A stretch of DNA of 34,388 bases from Anaerolineae bacterium. GTDB lineage: Bacteria > Chloroflexota > Anaerolineae > Aggregatilineales > Aggregatilineaceae. The notes under the pieces are model-generated. The model ran no database searches and was not told where the DNA came from. It saw only the letters and a list, made by a program, of their open reading frames with translations. The stretch is taken from assembly GCA_023382715.1 (NCBI GenBank), contig JAHDWP010000034.1:1-34388 (forward strand). Reading direction: 5' to 3'. The position numbers were made by a program, and so were the translations under genes. Below, piece after piece: positions 8,135-15,234 of the stretch (position 1 is its first letter; the number at the start of each line of letters is the position of its first letter).

Positions 8135-8896
8135 CTATCCGCCCCAGCTTTCGCCGTGCATCTGGCTGTCTACCCAGCGCGCAATATAGGGGTAGCGGTA
8201 GTTGTGACCGTTCCAGGTCTCTACGGCGGCGATCACCGCGTAGATGACCATGCCAAGCGGCAGCAGGAGAGACACCAGCACGAACAGGATGTAGGCCAGG
8301 ACGATGATCGGAGCCAGGACGAAACCGACCAGCACGATCATCAGGATGACCGAGACGAACAGCAGCGCCACGCCGACAATCGTGCCGATCACGATCAGCG
8401 CCAACCAGCCGATGGTGCCGATAAGCTGGATGGTGAACGCCTGCAGCGCGTGAAAGGCCACGAACTCCGAGCGCTTGCGGAACGAGAAGTAGATGGCCAG
8501 CGGGACGAACATGGTCAGCAGCACCCCCAGGCCGCCGCTGGCCAGGGCGACCAGCGCCGTGAGCAGGGTGCTGGCGTGAGCCAGCGCCGCCCATTTGCGC
8601 TCGTTCTCGCTGACAGTGCTCGCCGCATTCGCCCGCTTGACTTTGACCGGAGGGCGCACCCCCTCGATCGGGGCGTCCGGCGTTGCCAGTCGGCTGCGCG
8701 CGGCGCCGTGATAGCGCTCCTCGTACTCACGGACGATCTCATCACTCCCGCGCTCTCCCTCACTGGCGCGCTGGGCCAGGTCTGCGACTGCTGCGCGCAG
8801 CCGCGCCGGGATTGGCTCGCCTTCGCCCTCCGTGATGTGCTCAGAAGGCGAGGAATCGGGCGTCTCCTCGTGAGTGTTGCGCTCCTCGTCACCCAT
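8135..8896 (-). CDS. DUF4870-type integral membrane protein
   Basis: The 253-residue protein has a long hydrophilic, acidic N-terminal region (about residues 1-95). It is followed by closely spaced hydrophobic segments and the signature FRKRSEFVAFHALQAFTIQ, typical of DUF4870/Tic20-like small membrane proteins. The biochemical role of this family is not known. The start at 8894-8896 (MGDEERN) is set by AGGAG 7 nt upstream; a longer frame to 8941 lacks a ribosome site. It stands alone, bounded by the repeat region on one side and a divergent plus-strand operon on the other. Confidence 0.82.
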   Translation of the reverse strand: MGDEERNTHEETPDSSPSEHITEGEGEPIPARLRAAVADLAQRASEGERGSDEIVREYEERYHGAARSRLATPDAPIEGVRPPVKVKRANAASTVSENERKWAALAHASTLLTALVALASGGLGVLLTMFVPLAIYFSFRKRSEFVAFHALQAFTIQLIGTIGWLALIVIGTIVGVALLFVSVILMIVLVGFVLAPIIVLAYILFVLVSLLLPLGMVIYAVIAAVETWNGHNYRYPYIARWVDSQMHGESWGG

Positions 8897-9072
8897 GATC
8901 TTTCTCCTGGAATGGAACCCACCACACCTGCCGCCAGCCACGCACTAATCAGCCAGCTTTCATCCAACTATACGCAGCGTTCTGGCGGATGGTTGCGCGG
9001 CCAATCATACGCAATCCCGGCGGGCATCTCAAGACGCGGTATACTGGGAGGCGCTGCAAGGGAGAGGTCACC

Positions 9073-9282
9073 ATGCGACGGGTCTTCAGCGAGGATTTCA
9101 CGGTCAGTAAGCGCCAGTTGGGGGCAGGGCTGATCGTCCTGGGCGCGGCGCTGCTGCTGGTGGCGGGCGCGCTGACCGCCCTGGACGGGGTGCGCCTGAC
9201 GGCGATCTTCAGCGCGGCAGCAGGCGGAGCCGGGGTGCTGGTCGGGCTGACTCTGCTGCCGCTGGGCGACAGGCCCGCGTAG
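9073..9282 (+). CDS. Small membrane protein, 69 aa
   Basis: MRRVFSEDFTVSKRQ precedes two hydrophobic segments at about residues 17-39 and 43-63, with a short polar tail. It has a GGAGAGG ribosome site (9061-9067) 5 nt before the ATG at 9073, and a TATACT box at 9040-9045 that may be the -10 of the operon; no clear -35 is present. The next gene starts 9 bp after its stop, so it is probably the first gene of the glycosyltransferase operon. No family is recognised; a small helper of the downstream membrane glycosyltransferases is conceivable but unproven. Confidence 0.7.
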   Translation: MRRVFSEDFTVSKRQLGAGLIVLGAALLLVAGALTALDGVRLTAIFSAAAGGAGVLVGLTLLPLGDRPA

Positions 9283-9291
9283 GGGGTGCGC

Positions 9292-11145
9292 ATGGCGATG
9301 GGGGAGACTGCGAGCGCCCGGCACCGTTCGCCCTGGGCGGTGGCCGGCTGGCTGCTGACCGGGCTGGCCTTTGCGCTGCTGGCCGGCCACCTGCTGATCT
9401 ACGTGCACTACGCGGTCGGGCTGATGCGCTTCCCGTTCGACTACGACCAGGGCGAGGGGTTCGAGCTGGTTGACACGATCCTGTTCAGCCAGGGCGAATG
9501 GCCCTACCGCAGCAGCGAGACCTATCCTTTCTACGCCAGTAACTACCCACCGCTGTTCCACGTGATCCTGGTACCCTTCGCCTGGGCGTTCGGCCCGGCG
9601 TACTGGTATGGGCGGTTGGTCAGCTTCGTGGGGACGCTGCTCACGGCGGGGACAATTGGGCTGATCGTCTGGCGCGAGGGGCGTCACCGGGGGGTGGCGG
9701 TGCTGGCCGGGCTGGCTTTCCTGGCGTCCAACTACGTCTATCACGTCGGCCCGCTGTTCCGCCAGCACATGACGATGGTCCTGTTCGAGACGCTGGCCGT
9801 CGCTGTGCTCGCCCAGGCTCCGTCCATCCGCGACACAGCGCGGCGACGCCGGGCGTTGGCTGGAGGCATGGCGCTGCTGCTGGCGGCGGGCTATACCAAG
9901 CAGCACGCGGTAGCGACCTGCGCCGCCGTGTTCGTCTTCCTCTTTCTGCGCAATCCGCGCCGCGCGGCGATCTGGGGGGCCGGGTTCGCGCTGGTGGCGG
10001 GCGGGCTGTTTTTGTGGATTGACTGGGCGACGGGCGGCGCGTGGTGGACGAACATCATCGCCGCCAACGTCAACGACTATTATCTGGCGCAGTTCACCGG
10101 GCTGCTGCGGCAATGGCTGCGGCTGCACGGCGCGCTGATCGCGGTGGCGGCGCTGTTTGCGCTCTACGAGCTGTATGCGGCGCGGCTGTCGCTGTACACG
10201 ATCTGGTGGGTGATGGCGGTGGCCAGCACCGTCCTCGCCGGCAAGTGGGGGGCGGGTGACAGCTACTTCGCCACAGCGATTGCGGCGACGTGCGTGCTGT
10301 CCGGCCTGGCGGCGGCGCGGGCGCTGCGCGGCGGCGCACCGGCGGCGCTCAAGAGGGCGGCGGGGATCGTCGTGCCGCTCGTCTATGTCGTGTACGCCCT
10401 GAGCGTGGTCAAAATGCCCACAGAGGGCCGCTTCTTCGGCTGGCTGAGCGATGCGCTCGGCCTGGAATCCACGCATGGCAGCCGCTACGCCTTCTACGAT
10501 GCGGCGGGCTGGACGCAGGGCTACGCCACCATCGGTCACGTGCCGACGCAGACCGATGTGAACAACGGCTGGCGCATCGTGGACCGCGTGCGCACGGCAG
10601 GCGGCCCGGTGATGAGCGAGGAAGCGGCCTTCAGCCTGCTCGCGGACAAGGACGTGATCACTAACCCGACGCAGCTCAAGAACCTGTACGAGAATGGGCT
10701 GTACGATCCGTCTGCTCTTGTGGAGGCGCTGCGCGCGCACGATTTCGCGGCGGTGATCTTCCGCGCCCAGTTCTATCCGCCGCCCGTGCTGGACGCTGTG
10801 TACGAGGCGTACTACCCGGCGGAGGCGATTCCCATGAACGGCTTCAGCTACGAAATCTGGCGACCCGGCCCGCCGGCGGAGCAGCGCGGGGCATTCGCGG
10901 CGAGCCTGGCCGCATTGCTGCCGGGCGAAACGCGGACGGTGGCCCTGGCCCTGCCCTTTGACAGCGCCCTGGCCTGGCGGAGGCACGCGATGAGGCTGTG
11001 GGAGGCGGCGGGCGGCAAGCCCCGGCCTGCGGGCGAGGGAAACGAGTGCCTAGCCTCCGACTTCAGCCAGGGTGAGCGGGCGATCAGCATCGAAGTCTGC
11101 CCGGCGGGGGCTGAGACCCTGCTGGCTCTGAGCCGGACCCGGTGA
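9292..11145 (+). CDS. GT-C family membrane glycosyltransferase (GT39/GT87-like)
   Basis: The 617-residue polytopic protein has many predicted membrane helices in its first 400 residues and a soluble C-terminal part. The first extracytoplasmic loop carries FDYDQGEGFELVDTILFSQG (about residues 49-68) and later NYPPLFH, matching the acidic catalytic loop and the YPP motif of GT-C enzymes that use polyprenyl-phosphate sugars. A role in transferring a sugar to lipid, glycan or protein on the outer face of the membrane is inferred; donor and acceptor are unknown. The ATG at 9292 is preceded by AGGGGG (9281-9286); GTG 9286 and ATG 9298 are alternatives. It lies in an operon with the similar gene 4 bp downstream. 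Confidence 0.82.
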   Translation: MAMGETASARHRSPWAVAGWLLTGLAFALLAGHLLIYVHYAVGLMRFPFDYDQGEGFELVDTILFSQGEWPYRSSETYPFYASNYPPLFHVILVPFAWAFGPAYWYGRLVSFVGTLLTAGTIGLIVWREGRHRGVAVLAGLAFLASNYVYHVGPLFRQHMTMVLFETLAVAVLAQAPSIRDTARRRRALAGGMALLLAAGYTKQHAVATCAAVFVFLFLRNPRRAAIWGAGFALVAGGLFLWIDWATGGAWWTNIIAANVNDYYLAQFTGLLRQWLRLHGALIAVAALFALYELYAARLSLYTIWWVMAVASTVLAGKWGAGDSYFATAIAATCVLSGLAAARALRGGAPAALKRAAGIVVPLVYVVYALSVVKMPTEGRFFGWLSDALGLESTHGSRYAFYDAAGWTQGYATIGHVPTQTDVNNGWRIVDRVRTAGGPVMSEEAAFSLLADKDVITNPTQLKNLYENGLYDPSALVEALRAHDFAAVIFRAQFYPPPVLDAVYEAYYPAEAIPMNGFSYEIWRPGPPAEQRGAFAASLAALLPGETRTVALALPFDSALAWRRHAMRLWEAAGGKPRPAGEGNECLASDFSQGERAISIEVCPAGAETLLALSRTR

Positions 11146-11149
11146 GGCG

Positions 11150-13087
11150 ATGCGCGCGCTTTCTGCTGGCGGACGGCGACGGCTGTGGGCGGCGGGGCTG
11201 ATCCTGCTGGCCATCGCGGGGGGGCTGGCGGCTCAGTGGCCGGGGCGCGGCCTGTGGTACGACGAGACGGTCAACGCCTATTTCGCCGGGCAGCCCTGGT
11301 CGGCCCTGTGGGAGTGGTGCGCGCGCATTGACAACCAGGTGCCGCTGCACTTCGCCCTGCTCAAGCTGTGGACGGGCGCGGGCGGGACGAGCGAATTCGC
11401 CCTGCGCGCGGTCTCTTTCTGGAGCGCGCTGCTGGCCGCCGCCGGGCTGCTGGCGCTGGGTCGGCGCCTGGGCGGGGCGACGGCGGGCGCGTTGGCGGCG
11501 GGGGCTTTCGCCGTCACGCAGAGCTTCGCCTACGCCGCGTTCGAGGTGCGGCCCTACGGCCTGGCGCTGGCGCTGGCGGCGTGGTCGAGCGTCGTCCTGT
11601 GGGAGCTGTGGCGGCGCTGCGGCGAAGCGCCCTGCCGCGAGCGGCGCTGCTCTGGCCTGCTCCTCGCCTACTGGCTGCTGGCCCTGGGGCTGCTCTATAC
11701 GCATTACACCGGCGCGCTGGTGCTGGCTGTGCACGGTGTGGCGGTCGGCTGGCGCGCTCTGCGTGTCCGCTCGCGACGTGGGTGGACGGTGGCGGCGGCG
11801 CTTGCGGCGGGCCTTGTGGTGGGATACCTGCCCTGGGCGGTGGCCCTGGCCGGGCGCGACGTGCGGGCGGGCACGGCCTTCGCCGAGCGCATCACGCCGG
11901 GCGAGGCGCTGGACGCTTACCTCACCTTCTACGCGCACGGGCAGCGCGCCGTGCCGCCAGACGCGCCCCCTTATGGCCCGGCGATGGTCGCGGTCATCGC
12001 CGGGTCCGGCGCGTTGTGGCTGGCGCTGCGCCGCAGATGCCGCTGCGCCACGCGCGAGCTGGTGCTGCCTCTGCTGGCGACTCTTCTCCCGCTGGCCGGG
12101 CTGATCGTCATGGTCTACGGCGTGCAGGGCAAGCTCTCCGGGCGGCATGGCTGGGTCGCCTGGCTGGGCGCGGCGCTGATCGCGGGGGTGGGGCTGGCGG
12201 CGCTGCGCCGGGTGCGCTGGCTGCGCTGGCCGGTCTGGGCGGGGGCGCTGTTTGTGCTGTGGCTCCCTGTCACAGCCAACTACCCGCCGGCTTACAACAG
12301 CTATCTGCGCGAGGCTTTCGCGTACCTTCGTCAGCACGCCGAACCCGGCGATGTGCTCGTGCTGCGCGATGGCACGCTGTTCACCGCCGCCGGCTACTAT
12401 GAGGCCGCCGTCCCCTGGATTGGCCTGCCGCCGGACAAGCTGACCGATGTCAATCGTTTCCTGTTCTTCGACGAGGCGATCGCGGCGCTCGGCGCGCTGA
12501 TTGATACGCACAGCGCACAGCGGGTGTGGGTGCTGGCCTGGCAGGGCGACATCATGGACCCGCAGAATCTCGTCGGCGGGATGCTGGAGTACCTGGGCGA
12601 GGCGGAGCCGCTGTCGGGCGCGCTCGGCTTCGGCGATGTGGCGCTGGCCCGCTGGCGGCTGCTGCGCGATCCCGCTGATCTGCGTGCGCGGGTGGACGCC
12701 CTGCGGACGGTCATCCAGGCTCCGCCCGATGGCCCGCGCTTCCTGGGCGGCTACGTGCTCGGCGCGGACACAGCGCCGCGCGGGGGCCTGGTGCGCCTGC
12801 ACACCTGGTGGCAGCGCGGCGAGTCGATCATGCCGGACGCGCGCGTCAGCGTGCGTCTCTACGCGGGCGATGGGCAATTCCACGCGCAGGTGGATCAGCC
12901 GCCCGCCGGACCGTCCTTTGGTCAGGAGAACTGGACAGCAGATCAGCCGGTGCTGGGCCGCTATGCGCTGACCGTCCCGCCTGAAATGCCTCTCGGAGAG
13001 GCGGAAGTGCGCCTGATTCTCTACGATATGCGGGGCGCGTTCGCGCCGATAGAGGTGGTGGTGGATCGCCTGACCGTCGGCGAATGA
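11150..13087 (+). CDS. GT-C family membrane glycosyltransferase (GT39/ArnT-like) with C-terminal beta domain
   Basis: The 645-residue polytopic protein has LWYDETVNAYF at about residues 35-45, the acidic DE motif of dolichyl-phosphate-mannose mannosyltransferase/ArnT-type enzymes in the first outer loop. SFAYAAFEVRPYGLALAL and TRELVLPLLATLLPL-type helices follow. Residues from about 530 form a soluble beta-rich domain (FLGGYVLGADTAPRGG, LVRLHTWWQRGES, then a DQPPAGPSFGQENW loop) that I associate with Chloroflexota GT39-like proteins. It starts 4 bp after the preceding glycosyltransferase, with GTGAGG overlapping that gene's stop, so translation is probably coupled. Substrate is not predictable. 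Confidence 0.82.
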   Translation: MRALSAGGRRRLWAAGLILLAIAGGLAAQWPGRGLWYDETVNAYFAGQPWSALWEWCARIDNQVPLHFALLKLWTGAGGTSEFALRAVSFWSALLAAAGLLALGRRLGGATAGALAAGAFAVTQSFAYAAFEVRPYGLALALAAWSSVVLWELWRRCGEAPCRERRCSGLLLAYWLLALGLLYTHYTGALVLAVHGVAVGWRALRVRSRRGWTVAAALAAGLVVGYLPWAVALAGRDVRAGTAFAERITPGEALDAYLTFYAHGQRAVPPDAPPYGPAMVAVIAGSGALWLALRRRCRCATRELVLPLLATLLPLAGLIVMVYGVQGKLSGRHGWVAWLGAALIAGVGLAALRRVRWLRWPVWAGALFVLWLPVTANYPPAYNSYLREAFAYLRQHAEPGDVLVLRDGTLFTAAGYYEAAVPWIGLPPDKLTDVNRFLFFDEAIAALGALIDTHSAQRVWVLAWQGDIMDPQNLVGGMLEYLGEAEPLSGALGFGDVALARWRLLRDPADLRARVDALRTVIQAPPDGPRFLGGYVLGADTAPRGGLVRLHTWWQRGESIMPDARVSVRLYAGDGQFHAQVDQPPAGPSFGQENWTADQPVLGRYALTVPPEMPLGEAEVRLILYDMRGAFAPIEVVVDRLTVGE

Positions 13088-13110
13088 GGGCGATTTCGCC
13101 GAACAAAAAG

Positions 13111-13138
13111 GCAGGTCTGGCCGCCGGGCCAGACCTGC
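13111..13138. terminator. Bidirectional intrinsic terminator
   Basis: GCAGGTCTGGCC (13111-13122) and GGCCAGACCTGC (13127-13138) form a perfect 12-bp stem with a 4-nt loop. On the minus strand it is followed by CTTTTTG, so it is a strong terminator for the DUF3068 gene ending at 13173; it can also stop the convergent glycosyltransferase operon. Confidence 0.88.
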
Positions 13139-13172
13139 GCGTTGTGACGATGACGTTCTCTGCGCGGGCGCG

Positions 13173-14237
13173 CTACCTGCGCAGCGCCAGGGCGAGGCCC
13201 AGCAGCGCCAGGACTGCGCCTGCCGCAATAGCCACGTAGGGGATCGTGGTGCCGAAGAGCGCGATCCGGTCTTTGGCGTCCAGCGCGTCCTGCTTGGCAT
13301 CCTGGACGGACTGATCGGTGGCGCGGTAGTCCAGGTGGAAGACGGTCACTGGCAGAAGCCGCTCAACATCTTCCGGCGTGCGGCCCAGCGCGCTGATCTT
13401 CTCGATCAGTGAAGCCATCAGCTCATCCGAAAAGCCGGCGCTGCGAATCTCGACCTTATGCGTGTCAATCAGCACGCCGGTGACCGGCTCGACCCAGTAT
13501 TCAGCCTCGTAGCCATAGCCGTAGGTCAGCGGCACCGGATCGGGCCAGTTGGCCTGCTTGATCAGCGTGGGCAACGCCGCTGCGACCAGCGGACTGATGT
13601 CCAGCCCGCTGATCATCTGCCCAAGCTGCGCGTGCGAAAGCTCGGTGGGCAGGCCCATCGCGGCGACGGCGTCTGGGTGAATGGGCTGCGGCTCGGACGA
13701 GGATGTGTAGCGATACGTTTTGATCTTGGCGCGGTCGTGCTCTTCTTCGCCAGCGAAAGCCAGCGGCACGGTCGCCTGGTAATCGTCGCTCCAGCCGACA
13801 TAGTCTCTCTTCTCGGCGTCCAGCGGCCAGCCCAGGACCAGGCCGCTGCGCTCGGTCAGGCCCTCTTTGTCGGCCCACTTGGCGGGGTAGTCGTTGACGA
13901 ACTCCATCGTCTTGCGGTCAATGACGTGGTGTTTGACCATGTCCAGCAAGGGCGCGCCCTGGCTGGCGAGCGTTTGCTCTTCGAGCACCAGCGCCAGATC
14001 GCCATCGGTCGCTTCTGTCTTGAAGTGACGGGTCAGCTCGACGGGGATGTCGGTCAGGAATTGCAGCGCTTCGGCGTTGAGCAGGACGGGCATGGTGCCC
14101 TCGTAATTGCGCGTCGTATCTACGTCGGCGGGGAACTGCTTCATGCCGGGCACGATGACGAGCATCAGCACCAGGCCGGCAGCAATGATGACCAATCCAA
14201 TGAGGAATATCAGGAATCCAGTGGCTCGACGGTTCAT
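13173..14237 (-). CDS. DUF3068 (PorA-family-like) membrane protein
   Basis: The 354-residue protein has an N-terminal hydrophobic segment (about residues 6-28), a large extracytoplasmic domain, and a C-terminal hydrophobic segment (about 330-351) ending in LALRR. FPADVDTTRNYEGTMPV just after the first segment, DRKTMEFV, LGWPLDAEKRDYVGW and KTYRYTSS match the layout of DUF3068, a family best known from Actinobacteria and annotated there as PorA-like. The function here is unknown and a pore role should not be assumed. The start at 14235-14237 (MNRRATG) has GGGAGG about 8 nt upstream; a longer in-frame extension lacks homology. It is monocistronic with a strong terminator downstream. Confidence 0.78.
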   Translation of the reverse strand: MNRRATGFLIFLIGLVIIAAGLVLMLVIVPGMKQFPADVDTTRNYEGTMPVLLNAEALQFLTDIPVELTRHFKTEATDGDLALVLEEQTLASQGAPLLDMVKHHVIDRKTMEFVNDYPAKWADKEGLTERSGLVLGWPLDAEKRDYVGWSDDYQATVPLAFAGEEEHDRAKIKTYRYTSSSEPQPIHPDAVAAMGLPTELSHAQLGQMISGLDISPLVAAALPTLIKQANWPDPVPLTYGYGYEAEYWVEPVTGVLIDTHKVEIRSAGFSDELMASLIEKISALGRTPEDVERLLPVTVFHLDYRATDQSVQDAKQDALDAKDRIALFGTTIPYVAIAAGAVLALLGLALALRR

Positions 14238-14610
14238 AGGTGTTCCTCCCTGTGCAGACCTGGCTGAGACGCGGACATTAAAGGTAACTATACCGTCCCT
14301 GCCAGCAACGGAAAAAAACTGCTCCAATAGGGGGTGACCGAAGTCCCCGTGCTGCCTTCGGCGGGCGCGCGCGGAATCTGTCAGGGTGGGGCCGAGGGTG
14401 AGGTCAATGCCCGGCGTCAAGCGAGGTGCAGACAACCTGCGTGTACTCTTCTTTCGCCCCTCGACACCTCGGCACGCCGGCCTATACAACATGGCGGAAT
14501 GTGGTACAATGCCCTGCGGGCTGCCCAGCCGGGCAGCCCTTTCTCTGACAGAGACTGCGCGCCCGCCGGCGGGCTGCGGCGCGGAATATAGCGAAGGACG
14601 GCGAACGATC
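14238..14610. other. Intergenic region between divergent DUF3068 and cysC genes
   Basis: No gene is visible in these 373 bp. A TATAGT box on the minus strand (14287-14292) may serve the DUF3068 gene. GCCGAGGGTGAGGTCAA (14391-14407) is a fragment of the family 2 repeat. TACAAT at 14505-14510 (plus strand) is a candidate -10 for cysC, followed by the hairpin at 14518-14539. Confidence 0.5.
14518..14542 (+). promoter_or_regulatory. Terminator-like hairpin in the cysC leader
   Basis: GGGCTGCCC (14518-14526) and GGGCAGCCC (14531-14539) form a perfect 9-bp stem with a 4-nt loop, followed by TTTCTCT. It lies about 70 nt before the cysC start and just downstream of a TACAAT box. A GC-rich palindrome (GCCCGCCGGCGGGC) follows near 14553. 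This could be an attenuator, but no known riboswitch aptamer was recognised. Confidence 0.5.
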
Positions 14611-15159
14611 ATGACCGATCAGCAAGGCTTCACGCTCTGGTTCACGGGGCTTTCCGGGGCGGGCAAGACGACAGTGGCCCTGGCTGTGGAGAAGGAACTG
14701 CGCGCGCGGGGGGTGAAGGTCGAGCGGCTGGACGGCGACACGGTGCGCAAGAGCCTGACGCGCGACCTGGGCTTCTCCAAAGAAGACCGCGACAAGAACA
14801 TCGAGCGCGTGACCTTCGTGGCCAAGCTGCTATCGCGCAACGGGGTGGCCGTGCTGGCCTCGTTCATCTCGCCCTACCGCGAGACGCGGGCGATGGTGCG
14901 CGCCGAGACAACCCATTTCATCGAGGTCTTCGTGCACGCGCCGCTCGAAGTCTGCGCGCAGCGCGACGTGAAGGGCATGTACGCCAAGGCGTTCGCCGGC
15001 GAAATCCCCGAATTCACCGGGGTCAGCGACCCGTATGAGGAGCCGCTCGACCCGGAGATCACGCTGCACACACACCAGGAGACGGTGGAAGAGAGCGCCG
15101 CCAAGTGCCTGGCCTACCTGGAGGAGCACGGTTACATCCCCGTCGCGGAGAGCGCCTGA
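14611..15159 (+). CDS. cysC: Adenylyl-sulfate (APS) kinase
   Basis: The 182-residue protein phosphorylates adenosine 5'-phosphosulfate to PAPS with ATP, a cytosolic step of sulfate activation. It has the Walker A loop GLSGAGKT (residues 13-20), LDGDTVR (40-46), the FISPYRETR motif that binds APS, and DVKGMYAKAFAGEIPEFTGV in the lid region. Length is typical for a stand-alone CysC (about 180-210). The ATG at 14611 gives the normal family start; AAGGA lies about 12 nt upstream. No ATP sulfurylase or PAPS reductase is adjacent, so PAPS may feed sulfotransfer or assimilation genes elsewhere. A terminator-like hairpin lies in its leader and a strong terminator follows. Confidence 0.94.
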   Translation: MTDQQGFTLWFTGLSGAGKTTVALAVEKELRARGVKVERLDGDTVRKSLTRDLGFSKEDRDKNIERVTFVAKLLSRNGVAVLASFISPYRETRAMVRAETTHFIEVFVHAPLEVCAQRDVKGMYAKAFAGEIPEFTGVSDPYEEPLDPEITLHTHQETVEESAAKCLAYLEEHGYIPVAESA

Positions 15160-15196
15160 TCGCCCTGGCTGATCAGCGCGCATTCTGGCGAAGCGA

Positions 15197-15220
15197 AGCC
15201 CCCTGCACAGGGGGCTTTTT
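15197..15220 (+). terminator. Intrinsic terminator of cysC
   Basis: AGCCCCCTG (15197-15205) pairs with CAGGGGGCT (15208-15216), followed by TTTTT through 15220. It is a strong plus-strand terminator and also lies just beyond the convergent cyclase gene ending at 15235. Confidence 0.9.
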
Positions 15221-15234
15221 GCTGCGGGCGCCAG

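Noticed and set aside
7946-9133. 395-codon plus-strand open frame
   Set aside because: It runs through the repeat region and is antisense to the DUF4870 gene; its predicted protein is low-complexity and has no ribosome site.
8968-13300. Two long minus-strand open frames (672 and 738 codons)
   Set aside because: They are antisense to the two glycosyltransferases and give Arg/Gln/His-rich low-complexity translations.
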